Below, one piece after another: positions 30,801-37,492 of a DNA stretch of 37,492 bases (the first letter of the stretch is position 1; each line of letters starts with the position of its first letter). The position numbers were made by a program, and so were the translations under genes. This stretch comes from a virus: IMG/VR virus record IMGVR_UViG_3300046718_000024, positions 1 through 37,492 of that record, one strand, 5' to 3'. The notes under the pieces were generated by a model. The model ran no database searches, had not been told where the DNA came from, and saw only the letters and a list, made by a program, of their open reading frames with translations.

Positions 30801-31442
30801 TTAGGTTGAAACACCCGTCAGAGCATTACGCGAGAAGTTGTTCGGCTGGACAACCATGATCTGGAGACCTTCGGTGCCGGTCGAGGTTCCGTTGACGCCC
30901 GGAGGCGCGTAGTTTGTGTAGGTGTCCACAATTCTCCAACCGCCAGTGCTGGAGAGTCCAGTGACGGTCGTAGAGAGAAGCGTCTGAACGCTCTGGCCTG
31001 TCGTCTGGTTACCCAGAGAAGAACCCGTCACGCTGCCTGAGACATTGAAGCCAATGCAGCTTGTGCCCATCACGGCACCGCTAGTGGCCTGCGCGATGTA
31101 AAGTTGTTGGGTGTTGGTGCAGACGTAAGCGTTGTAGAAGGCACTGGAGCCCTGGTTACCGGGCCAGTAGCTGTTCCAGACGGTGCGACCTACGTTGGCA
31201 TTGTAGTATTCACAGCCGAGGAAGACGCCGACAGGAGCGACCAGACCAACAGTGACAAGGGAGGAAACCGGGCTGATCGTCCCTGCGACGAGGGAGTACG
31301 AACTGATGGCGACCGCATCACCCGTGAAATACAGGTTGGTGTCGCTGGAGGTGATGAGTAGCCGTTCTATACCTGCTGTCGGGGCCGTGCCCTCGCGCTG
31401 GCCGAACTGGCGAAAACCAAAGGGGGATGCTGTATTGGCCAA
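30801..31442 (-). CDS. Capsid-associated (decoration-type) protein
   Basis: This is 213 residues from a TTG at 31442, chosen because AGGAGG lies 5 bases upstream. The product then begins LANTASPFGFRQFGQREG (first residue Met), a conserved start in phages that place such a gene next to the major capsid gene. The body is strand-rich: IERLLITSSDTNLYFTGDAV, VGLVAPVGVFLGCEYYNANV, GRTVWNSYWPGNQ, CTNTQQLYIAQATSGAVMG, ending TEGLQIMVVQPNNFSRNA. A minor capsid or decoration role is inferred. The TTG start with a perfect ribosome site may tune its amount. Confidence 0.82.
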   Translation of the reverse strand: MANTASPFGFRQFGQREGTAPTAGIERLLITSSDTNLYFTGDAVAISSYSLVAGTISPVSSLVTVGLVAPVGVFLGCEYYNANVGRTVWNSYWPGNQGSSAFYNAYVCTNTQQLYIAQATSGAVMGTSCIGFNVSGSVTGSSLGNQTTGQSVQTLLSTTVTGLSSTGGWRIVDTYTNYAPPGVNGTSTGTEGLQIMVVQPNNFSRNALTGVST

Positions 31443-31682
31443 ATTAGCCTCCTGTGAGGGCGAGGGAATACAAACAGGCCCGTAGAGCCATCTGGCTCCA
31501 TACGGACCTGCTCGTTAGTGAATTCTGTGATGCCAAGATGGCTCCTATCGACCTATTCTTCGAGCATCGAAGAATTAGGGCAGGTAAACCATCTGGCGTA
31601 GAGGGCTTAGGCTTTGGGAGGCGCTCCCAACACTCCATACGGAGTGCTTATTCTTAATCGTTATTCCAAATAATAATTTAAG
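31443..31682 (-). other. Hairpin-dense island between two virion genes, no convincing gene
   Basis: This is 240 bases with at least four short inverted repeats. ATTCTTCGA/TCGAAGAAT has a 9-base stem and 3-base loop at 31555-31575. The others are CACTCC/GGAGTG (4-base loop) and, two bases on, GGGAG/CTCCC (3-base loop) in 31617-31650, and GAGCCA/TGGCTC (2-base loop) at 31485-31498. TCCGTATGGAG occurs twice about 135 bases apart, and CCATCTGGC twice. One leftward frame (31444-31638, 64 residues) is open but does not look like a protein. A second frame looks more natural (GITEFTNEQVRMEPDGSTGL) but has TAA and TAG inside. It could be a structured RNA, processing sites or a decayed gene. Confidence 0.5.
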
Positions 31683-31988
31683 TCAACTGACTGCCGTAAC
31701 GACAGCATTGCCATCGGTTACGGCGATAATTGTTGCCCCACCATATTGACCACCCGTGACTACCGTTCCTGAGAGACCGTTAACGGTGGCCCCGGACCCG
31801 GCAGTTACCGTTATTACACCCGCTCCCATTTGGATAATCTGGCATGAAAATCCGGCAGTAAGAACGGATGTAAAAACAATACTGCCTGCGGAAGCTTGGG
31901 TACTTACGATAATCGTGCCATTGTGCCTAGCATGTAGGGTATAGGTCGTGGAATCGACCGTTGGATTAGGATAACTGGTAGTAGCCAT
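31683..31988 (-). CDS. Small beta-structured virion protein
   Basis: This is 101 residues. It is built of short strands with Thr/Val/Gly turns: STTYTLHARHNGTIIVSTQA, SIVFTSVLTAGFSCQIIQMG, AGVITVTAGSGATVNGLSGT, ending ATIIAVTDGNAVVTAVS. The G-x-S-x-x-I-I-Q-x-G-A-G-x-x-T-V pattern is shared by many small phage proteins related to trimeric fibre heads or capsid decorations. It lies between the AT-hook protein and the hairpin island. Function is inferred from composition only. Confidence 0.77.
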   Translation of the reverse strand: MATTSYPNPTVDSTTYTLHARHNGTIIVSTQASAGSIVFTSVLTAGFSCQIIQMGAGVITVTAGSGATVNGLSGTVVTGGQYGGATIIAVTDGNAVVTAVS

Positions 31989-31991
31989 GGC

Positions 31992-32543
31992 TTAGTCCTC
32001 TGGAATGGGAAGCCGCTCAAACGACTTGCTGATCCTGTTAGTGCCTAGCGCACTGGGATGACGCGAATCCAGCGGAATAGGAATATCACCGCCCCGTAGT
32101 GCCTGTTCCTTGATAGCTACCTGCTCAATTGCCTTACGGTGATCCTGCCGCTTTGCCTTATCGCTGAATTCCTTCGGCCTAGCCATCAGGACAAGACCCT
32201 CATTCATGATCTCGCCATCCTTACCCTTCGGCATAAACATACCGTTAAAGACACCATCAAAGTCTTCCTGATGTACAGGAGTCCAGCCTTTTTGCTCAAA
32301 CTTCATCCGGTGTTGGGCCATATTCTGCCCATAAACAGAATCGGTCACCCATTGAAGAGCAAATCCAGAGGGGACTAGCGATGGGTCAATATGCAGACGA
32401 TCCGGAGAATCCTCCGCTGTCGCATCGAAGGTTTCCCAATTCGGCTTGGCCTTCATCTTGAAGGTCTTAGGAGCAGGTTCATCCGGCTTGGCGGCTAGAA
32501 CCTTACGGGGGCGTCCGGGACCCTTTTTTACTACCTCTTCCAT
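31992..32543 (-). CDS. Capsid-operon protein with AT-hook-like start
   Basis: This is 183 residues from the ATG of a TGATG overlap; a GTG one codon earlier is possible. The N-terminus KKGPGRPRKVLAAK contains the GRPRK core of an AT-hook, which binds the minor groove of A/T-rich DNA. The body has FALQWVTDSVYGQNMAQHRM, KFEQKGWTPVHQEDFDGVFN and GMFMPKGKDGEIMNEGLVLM, then ARPKEFSDKAKRQDHRKAIE. These motifs are familiar from proteins encoded between scaffold and capsid genes in related phages. An internal DNA-binding head protein is possible. Confidence 0.78.
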   Translation of the reverse strand: MEEVVKKGPGRPRKVLAAKPDEPAPKTFKMKAKPNWETFDATAEDSPDRLHIDPSLVPSGFALQWVTDSVYGQNMAQHRMKFEQKGWTPVHQEDFDGVFNGMFMPKGKDGEIMNEGLVLMARPKEFSDKAKRQDHRKAIEQVAIKEQALRGGDIPIPLDSRHPSALGTNRISKSFERLPIPED

Positions 32544-33526
32544 CACTGACCTCCCGTATAGTTACCTTTGGATTTTTCTTCAATCAGCCTGAGTTTCTGC
32601 TTGGCATATTCGGTCTCGGTCACCCCCGCATCCTTCGCGGCTTCCTTTTCCGCAGGGGAAAGGGTGACTTGACCATTTCTACGGGTGCCAGTTCCACCAG
32701 AGGGAACCTCACGGCTGACAGGTGCGCTCACGATGTTGGTCCTCTGCTGTTCCTGTGGCTTTTCCGGCTCCTTGGGGGCTTCTCGAAGGCCAAGATGCTC
32801 CTCCATGCGATTGAAGTATTCTGGGGAAAACGCAGATTTCCCTTCCTTTACAATAACATGGTGTAGCCATTGAATCTGGGCATTCTTTTCCGGATCACTC
32901 AGATATTGGGGATGGGCGTGAAGCCATGACAAGGCTGATTCCGGTAGTTGAGGCTGCTGCTGTTTTGGCTCTTGTCTGACTTCCGGCCTTGGCTCTGCCT
33001 TAACTCTGGCCTCAAGCTCGAACTTGCCATCCTCCAGTTTGGAGATATTGGCCCTAGCTGCCGCTAGACGCTCATAAGCCTCCGTTTGGGCATCCGGATC
33101 GGCATTGGTAATGGCTGTTTTAATGTCTCTTTTGGCTGATTCAGCTTCAGCTTGGGCAGCGGATAGGGCCGTTGAAACATGATCTAACTGGGATTGAGTT
33201 GCCTCTTTCTGGAATTTGACAACCTCAACATCACGCTCCTGAGCCCGTTTAATGGCTTCTTCGCGCTCTTTCGCAGCCTGTTCGGCGCGATTACGCTGGA
33301 ATTCCTCTGATTTCCTCAGTTCCTCTAATTGCTTCTGAAGTGCAAGGGTAGGGTCATCTTTTGGAGGCTCAGGAGGCTCTGGGGGTTCAGGAGCCACTTC
33401 CTTGTTTTCATGCAGTTCGACTTCAGGAGCCTCTTCCTTGCTCTCAAAAAGAGAGGATACGGACTCACTAGGGTCCGGCTCGTCCAATGAAACCCGTTCT
33501 TTTGGCAGTGGTCGAAGTCGCGGCAT
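32543..33526 (-). CDS. Scaffolding-like protein
   Basis: This is 327 residues. It has an acidic N-terminus (PDPSESVSSLFESKEEAPEV), a P-E-P-P repeat linker, and a long coiled-coil helix at about 65-185 (LQKQLEELRKSEEFQRNRAE, AKEREEAIKRAQERDVEVVK). A middle segment SALSWLHAHPQYLSDPEKNA is followed by a second Pro/Gln-rich linker. The C-terminal helix reads VTLSPAEKEAAKDAGVTETE, YAKQKLRLIEEKSKG. Coiled-coil body, basic C-terminal helix and position between portal and capsid genes fit a scaffold that guides procapsid assembly and then leaves. It could also remain as an internal core protein. Confidence 0.85.
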   Translation of the reverse strand: MPRLRPLPKERVSLDEPDPSESVSSLFESKEEAPEVELHENKEVAPEPPEPPEPPKDDPTLALQKQLEELRKSEEFQRNRAEQAAKEREEAIKRAQERDVEVVKFQKEATQSQLDHVSTALSAAQAEAESAKRDIKTAITNADPDAQTEAYERLAAARANISKLEDGKFELEARVKAEPRPEVRQEPKQQQPQLPESALSWLHAHPQYLSDPEKNAQIQWLHHVIVKEGKSAFSPEYFNRMEEHLGLREAPKEPEKPQEQQRTNIVSAPVSREVPSGGTGTRRNGQVTLSPAEKEAAKDAGVTETEYAKQKLRLIEEKSKGNYTGGQ

Positions 33527-33534
33527 GGTGACTC

Positions 33535-33948
33535 CTATAGGACCATCATCGGGTCTTTAATCTTCGCAATGAAAGCCGTGTCTTTAATCATCCGGCAGGG
33601 CATCTTGTTGACTTCCAATTGCCAGCCGTCACCGACCTTGAAGACCACCCAATCCCCAACGGAAACACGCTGTTCGTAAAGGGAACCGTCTTCCGGGTCC
33701 ACAAAGGCATTGGGGCCTAGTTTCAAAACTAACCCAACCTTGCCCTGCCAAACATCCTCTTCTTTATTGGCATCCGGGCGAATAATACCACCCTTGGTCT
33801 TTTCCGGCCTCATATAGACGCCGACCAGAACCCTATCCCCCATAACTTCGAATGTTGATAAGTCACCAATAAATCTGAGGATAGCCTCTTTAGGGTCGGA
33901 AGCCGTCGAAATAGCTTCAATTGCCCGGTGTGGAACCACTACGCTCAT
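33535..33948 (-). CDS. GroES-like co-chaperonin
   Basis: This is 137 residues. A 30-residue helical leader precedes a GroES-type barrel at about 34-132: FEVMGDRVLVGVYMRPEKTK, GGIIRPDANKEEDVWQGKVG, LVLKLGPN, VSVGDWVVFKVGDGWQLEVN, and MIKDTAFIAKIKDP. The mobile-loop region (about 50-67) keeps the GGI that contacts GroEL. It would act with the host GroEL during folding of virion proteins, as T4 gp31 does for the T4 capsid protein. Its place between portal and scaffold supports a capsid-folding role. Active pairing with GroEL is inferred, not shown. Confidence 0.88.
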   Translation of the reverse strand: MSVVVPHRAIEAISTASDPKEAILRFIGDLSTFEVMGDRVLVGVYMRPEKTKGGIIRPDANKEEDVWQGKVGLVLKLGPNAFVDPEDGSLYEQRVSVGDWVVFKVGDGWQLEVNKMPCRMIKDTAFIAKIKDPMMVL

Positions 33949-34126
33949 TTCCCATGTCCTGTTCTACTTCGTCGCAAAGATTAAGGGTGTCAGTAAAAGC
34001 CTGCATATAACCTACATACCATTGGTATTGCGGGTAATCCTTCGCTGACCCAGCAAGAAGCTGGGCTGAATTCTTAGCAATCTGATCCTCAATCTTCTTT
34101 TTAAGGAACGAGTGAAATCTGGTCAT
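33917..34126 (-). CDS. Small helical protein
   Basis: This is 69 residues. Its ATG overlaps the end of the preceding gene by ATGA, and its 3' end overlaps the co-chaperonin gene by 32 bases. It is helical: MTRFHSFLKKKIEDQIAKNS, AQLLAGSAKDYPQYQWYVGY and MQAFTDTLNLCDEVEQDMG. The Y-x-Q-Y-x-x-x-x-G-Y-x-Q-x-x-x-D wording is similar to short phage proteins encoded beside portal genes. No function is known. Confidence 0.75.
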   Translation of the reverse strand: MTRFHSFLKKKIEDQIAKNSAQLLAGSAKDYPQYQWYVGYMQAFTDTLNLCDEVEQDMGNERSGSTPGN

Positions 34127-34677
34127 TCGTCTCTTTTGTTGCCGTGAGGCTTGAGTCCGTAAGCTTTCATCTTCTGCTTACGACCTTCACCCGTAAGGCT
34201 GCCAGCAGTCATATGCACTTTTCCACCACGGGCATAAACTTTCCCACCACGCTTCATGACACCGGGAGGCTTCATGCCAGGAGGTGGCATACCTGGAGGC
34301 ATTCCCGGAGGACCACCGGGGGGAAGGCCGGGAGGACCGCCAGCAGGCAGGCCGGGTGGCAACCCCGGAGGTCCTCCCGCAGGCGGGACACCGGGAGCGG
34401 CGTCCTTATGCGGATTCACTACGGCAATATTGATGTGGGTGCCCTTCTTGTCCTTGGTCTTTCCACCACGGGCGTACTTGTCCAAGCGGCCACCTGACTT
34501 CTTGCCTTCGGCCTTGGTCTCACCGGCCTCATGCTCTTTCATCATTTTCTTGAACAGAGCGCGGTCTTCCTTCTCGTCCCCGTGGGCCTTACCACCGTGC
34601 TTATGGCCTTTCAGAATGTGACTAACGCGCTTATGCGATGCAACGTGTTCCCGGTGGGCATGGTGCGAATGTGCCAC
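34123..34677 (-). CDS. His/Gly-rich protein with collagen-like PPG stretch
   Basis: This is 184 residues from a GTG at 34677. The N-terminus MAHSHHAHREHVASHKR is histidine-rich. A charged helix follows, then SGGRLDKYARGGKTKDKKG (about 61-79). Residues about 95-139 consist almost only of Pro, Gly, Leu, Met and Ala with P-P-G-[LM] units, like a short collagen or proline-rich rod. Next are RGGKVYARGGKVH and a basic tail (GRKQKMKAYGLKPHG). It shares the His-rich start and GGRLDK motif with the 93-residue protein at 28463. A flexible, DNA- or capsid-binding virion component is possible. Confidence 0.78.
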   Translation of the reverse strand: MAHSHHAHREHVASHKRVSHILKGHKHGGKAHGDEKEDRALFKKMMKEHEAGETKAEGKKSGGRLDKYARGGKTKDKKGTHINIAVVNPHKDAAPGVPPAGGPPGLPPGLPAGGPPGLPPGGPPGMPPGMPPPGMKPPGVMKRGGKVYARGGKVHMTAGSLTGEGRKQKMKAYGLKPHGNKRDE

Positions 34678-34679
34678 GG

Positions 34680-34898
34680 CTATTTTCCCTTCTTGGTATG
34701 ATCGAAGTGCGGGTAGGGGCTACCATGCCCGTTCACCCATCCCTCAGAATCATTATTGTATGTATCCTCATGTTGATCTTGTGGGTCTTGAGGACTTTGC
34801 AAGTTATTTGCCTTTGGATGGTCGGACAGAGAACCCTGACCCTTTCCATACCGTTCCTTGGCGGTTTCTCTGCCCCACTTTGATGTGTCCTTAGTCAT
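34680..34898 (-). CDS. Small polar protein
   Basis: This is 72 residues, strongly polar and without hydrophobic core: MTKDTSKWGRETAKERYGKG, QGSLSDHPKANN, PQDPQDQHEDTYNNDSEGW, ending DHTKKGK. It is probably disordered. The ATG lies three bases after the portal stop. It is transcribed between portal and the PPG protein. It may be packaged or act as an assembly factor; nothing specific can be said. Confidence 0.65.
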   Translation of the reverse strand: MTKDTSKWGRETAKERYGKGQGSLSDHPKANNLQSPQDPQDQHEDTYNNDSEGWVNGHGSPYPHFDHTKKGK

Positions 34899-34901
34899 AG
34901 A

Positions 34902-37376
34902 TCATTCCTTTGCCTTCGGTTTCTTTACCTTAGCCAATTGTTTAGCGGACTCCAACTTCTGTTCGTGTAACTCCTGTGCGTGCTGCATGGACATCCGATG
35001 AGACTCGTCGGCACGGCGCATTTCAGCCTGATGCCGTTCATGCTCCATCTGTAGTTCCATGGCAGTTTTAACAACACCACCACGCATTTCATGCTGCTGT
35101 TCGATCTGATCGCCTTGGAGTTCGCTCATTCTGGCAATGTGATCGTGCTGCAATTCCTGTATCTTTTGGGCGCGATCCATCTGCATCTGCTGTTGCGATT
35201 CGACGGTGCTCTGCTGGAGATCGTGGGCGTGGATAACCGCTTCCTGCTTCAGCCTCATATCCGCCAACTGAAGCTTCATAGCCTCAATACGCTCTCTCGA
35301 CTGGCGCTCCTGTGCCTTATCAGCAAATGTTGCCTGAGCGGTCGCAGCCTTGATCTGCGCCTCCATCTGCTGGATTTGAGCCTGTTGCTGAGCCTGCTGT
35401 TGCTTGGCCTGAATAGCTTGGAATCTCGGATCGGGTGGAGGTTCTGCTGGAGTCGGTCTGAATAGACCTTCGGGGTCAATATCGACAATCCGCATGATCC
35501 GCATATCGACGGCTTGAGGATCGTAAAGCTGCGGGCTCGCCTGTTGTAGCGTCTTGATCGCCATCGCCTTGGCAATGCGGTGCAGGGAAGTCGGGTTGTT
35601 CGGGTCAGCAACAGGAACCAGTTCGCAGCTATTCAACGCCTGAATAAACTGGTCTTTCTTCCACTCGATAGTCTGTTTCTTATCATGCCGCCAGAAGGCT
35701 TCCGGGTCCTCGCGGAACCGTTCTTTGAGAAGTTTGAATTCTTCGGCCTGCGCTGCATGAAGCCGCTTGTGAGCAGAGTCCATGACTTTGGAGGCTTGCT
35801 CGATAAGCGCGAGAGTAGTTCCAACCGGAGCGTCTTGCTTACCTTCCCCAACATTGGCACTAGCTGTAGAGGCGAGACGCCTTCCCACTTCCTCGATGTG
35901 CGTCGTAAAAGCCGTGAAGGAGGGTCCAACTTCCTTATAAGGAAGCGGCATAATTGCGTCTTTGATTGACTGCTGTGCGCCAACATCTAGTCCCTGTCCC
36001 GTGCCAGGAGCAATGCGGAAGGTATTGGTGTTCTGCCGACCAGCGCCTTTGGCATATAAAAATCCGGGGAAGTTAGCAAACATCCCACTGTCCAGCATAA
36101 GCCGCCAAGCAGCAGTAAGGGCGCTAGTGGTGTTACCGAGTAGATGAATATAGCCAAGTCCATAGAATCCAAGACCACGGATAAAGGGAAACTGGACGAA
36201 GAATCTCTTGGCGAGACATTGCTCATCCTCTTCCTTCCAGTTCCTGCGGATATCGAGGATTTTACGGCTGTCGTGCTCGATTGTTACACGATACGGGAGC
36301 GGTAGCCCTTTTCCCTTGAATTGCTTTGGCGCGAATTCATCAAGATCGAGTTCGCAGTAGCACTCGTAGATTGTGTATTCTCTATCTTCCGGACGCTTGA
36401 TAGTGTCCTTTTGTCCGGAAAGTTCCTGCTTCTTCTTATCAACCGCGTCGGGGGCCGGAGGATTGGGAACACCAATGTCTACATCCCGATAAACACCTAG
36501 AATCTGCATTCTTCTGAGAGTTGACTTCCGCATCTTAATGCGGTGGGTAACTCTCGTGGAATTGTAAAGGTCGGTCGCCGCATTGGAAACAATCAGGTCT
36601 TCGGCATCAATACTTTCCGAGACAGGTCTTCGGCGTAAGGGGCAGTTATAAACCTTTTTGAAGCCATCACCTCCAAAGCCAACGTAGAACAGCATCCGGT
36701 CAGTATCAGGAACATACTCAGTCGCGACAGCCGTCAGATAATGGTTCATATCCTTCTCAAGAGCCTGAGAAAGATCATCCTTATTATCCATGCTGTCGGC
36801 TAGATCGTGAGTTGCTGACGTGTCTTGCGAGACAGACTTTGGAGGGGTCGGTGCGTCATTGCGGACTTTAACAGGTCCTGATGCTGGGAGGAGTTCAGCG
36901 CGGGCAGTGGCTTGAAATGATACTGTGGCCTCCAATAACAGTGGGTGCCTGACAACAGCCATGCCCTCAAGCGGCGCACTCGATGTACCTGCGTCTGATC
37001 TGGCTTTTTCAAGTTTCAACCCCAGTAAGGCAATTCCCTGTTCGCGAGTATCAATCCACTCTTTCCGGGAAAGTATGTCCTGCTCGATTCCTTCCTCAAG
37101 ACTTGTCGCAATCGAGGAAAGCTCGCCGTCATCCATGTTCTTGGCGAGATTCTTGTCGAAATCGGTATCTTCCGGTCCATCATCGGTCTGCGGCTCGCCA
37201 CTGAAATCAATAGTGGTCGTCCCGTCCTCGTTATCAATCTTGATGGCACCGTCTTCAAAGGAAACATTAGAGGTAGGAGCAGATTCACCATTTGTTCCCC
37301 CAACAATAGACAACGCACGATGCGTTGGCTTGGGATAGGGATCGGTGAGTGGCAAACTGCCTGTTTTTCGCGCCAT
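34902..37376 (-). CDS. Portal protein with long Gln/His-rich C-terminal helix
   Basis: This is 824 residues, large for a portal. The N-terminus is acidic with a DDGPEDTDFDKNLAKNM helix. The core includes GMAVVRHPLLLEATVSFQAT and ARAELLPASGPVK, AVATEYVPDTDRMLFYVGFG and GDGFKKVYNCPLRRRPVSES. YGLGYIHLLGNTTSALTAAW, then RLMLDSGMFANFPGFLYAKG and the ASANVGEGKQDAPVGTTLAL clip-like part, follow; these are typical of podovirus-type portals in this group. Residues about 640-824 form a Gln/Met/His-rich coiled coil, reminiscent of the barrel extension of P22 portal that reaches into the head. Role: dodecameric DNA gate where the terminase docks. It precedes the scaffold and capsid genes as expected. Confidence 0.9.
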   Translation of the reverse strand: MARKTGSLPLTDPYPKPTHRALSIVGGTNGESAPTSNVSFEDGAIKIDNEDGTTTIDFSGEPQTDDGPEDTDFDKNLAKNMDDGELSSIATSLEEGIEQDILSRKEWIDTREQGIALLGLKLEKARSDAGTSSAPLEGMAVVRHPLLLEATVSFQATARAELLPASGPVKVRNDAPTPPKSVSQDTSATHDLADSMDNKDDLSQALEKDMNHYLTAVATEYVPDTDRMLFYVGFGGDGFKKVYNCPLRRRPVSESIDAEDLIVSNAATDLYNSTRVTHRIKMRKSTLRRMQILGVYRDVDIGVPNPPAPDAVDKKKQELSGQKDTIKRPEDREYTIYECYCELDLDEFAPKQFKGKGLPLPYRVTIEHDSRKILDIRRNWKEEDEQCLAKRFFVQFPFIRGLGFYGLGYIHLLGNTTSALTAAWRLMLDSGMFANFPGFLYAKGAGRQNTNTFRIAPGTGQGLDVGAQQSIKDAIMPLPYKEVGPSFTAFTTHIEEVGRRLASTASANVGEGKQDAPVGTTLALIEQASKVMDSAHKRLHAAQAEEFKLLKERFREDPEAFWRHDKKQTIEWKKDQFIQALNSCELVPVADPNNPTSLHRIAKAMAIKTLQQASPQLYDPQAVDMRIMRIVDIDPEGLFRPTPAEPPPDPRFQAIQAKQQQAQQQAQIQQMEAQIKAATAQATFADKAQERQSRERIEAMKLQLADMRLKQEAVIHAHDLQQSTVESQQQMQMDRAQKIQELQHDHIARMSELQGDQIEQQHEMRGGVVKTAMELQMEHERHQAEMRRADESHRMSMQHAQELHEQKLESAKQLAKVKKPKAKE

Positions 37377-37380
37377 TTAT

Positions 37381-37492
37381 TTACGTTGGATATAACGGCA
37401 AATTGGCCGATGGAGAAACATAACGCATATCGTCTTCCCGAGCCAGAGAACTCTCGTCTCGCCTGAGCGCAAAGCCTTGATCGCGAAGATAC
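37381..37492 (-). CDS. C-terminal end of an upstream gene, probably large terminase (partial)
   Basis: One leftward frame is open from the right edge to a TAA at 37381-37383, five bases before the portal ATG. It encodes 36 residues: YLRDQGFALRRDESSLARED, then DMRYVSPSANLPLYPT. The gene before the portal in such operons is usually the large terminase subunit, and the R-E-D-D-x-R-Y wording fits its C-terminal region. The ATPase and nuclease domains are outside the window, so the name rests on synteny alone. Confidence 0.45.
   Translation of the reverse strand, partial: YLRDQGFALRRDESSLAREDDMRYVSPSANLPLYPT

Noticed and set aside
31454-31657. 67-residue rightward open frame in the hairpin island
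   Set aside because: It is on the wrong strand for the operon, has no ribosome site, and is overlapped by the same inverted repeats that keep several frames open by symmetry.
34256-34400. G/C-rich tandem repeats considered as an iteron origin or packaging site
   Set aside because: They are fully explained by Pro/Gly codons of the PPG stretch, and the units are neither identical nor regularly spaced.
1-37492. Lysogeny module, integrase or attachment site
   Set aside because: No recombinase, repressor or tRNA-like repeat was visible. Their absence from this partial window does not decide the lifestyle.

Overview
The window looks like roughly the structural and lysis half of a short-tailed (podovirus-like) double-stranded DNA phage. 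It carries a portal, scaffold-like protein, Mu gpT-like major capsid protein, adaptor and nozzle-like tail proteins, two large ejection-type virion proteins, a tail-collar fibre, endolysin and holin, with no sheath, tube or classical tape measure gene. The holin belongs to the three-TM family first described in gene transfer agents of Alphaproteobacteria, and the endolysin has the 'HERE' lysozyme pattern I associate with phages of Rhizobiales and relatives. An alphaproteobacterial host is therefore my inference. No integrase, repressor or polymerase is visible, so the lifestyle is undetermined.

Layout. Positions 1-4004 hold a rightward operon of small early or accessory genes: a partial and a complete Arg/Lys-rich repeat protein, a DUF551 protein, a Tat-signal-like protein, a coiled-coil protein, a possible OB-fold protein and a zinc-knuckle/winged-helix protein. 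The genes are tightly packed with ATGA, TAATG or TGATG overlaps. Positions 4005-37492 are a single leftward transcription unit that meets the rightward operon head-on with no spacer. Read from the right edge leftward it runs: end of a probable terminase gene, portal, small Gly/His-rich proteins, GroES-like co-chaperonin, scaffold, AT-hook protein, decoration-type proteins, major capsid, further virion proteins, a block of fibre and adhesin-like genes (24.8-19.5 kb), gp4-like adaptor, zinc-ribbon protein, SU10-type adaptor, nozzle, tail-collar fibre, acetyltransferase, two ejection proteins and the lysis cassette. Two free-standing HNH/AP2-type homing endonucleases are inserted in the tail block.

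Points most worth a second look: (i) two fibre-region proteins are built from 'W-x-x-x-[WFL]-S-E-P-V-R' repeats, with an almost exact 37-residue period in the larger one; (ii) a 240-base hairpin-dense island lies between two virion genes (31443-31682) where no reading frame is convincing; (iii) a probable -1 slip (GGG-TAG) would join the 93-residue Gly/His-rich protein to a downstream conserved-looking tail; (iv) the tail-collar fibre seems to start at an ATT codon behind a perfect GGGAGG, in frame with an upstream amber stop; (v) short ADGG/GGRLDK motifs recur in otherwise unrelated virion proteins; (vi) the endolysin has a C-terminal membrane anchor.

There is no stretch over 300 bases without a gene. 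I saw no tRNA, CRISPR array, insertion sequence or attachment site, and no promoter or intrinsic terminator I could defend. All functional names rest on remembered family motifs, not on a database search.
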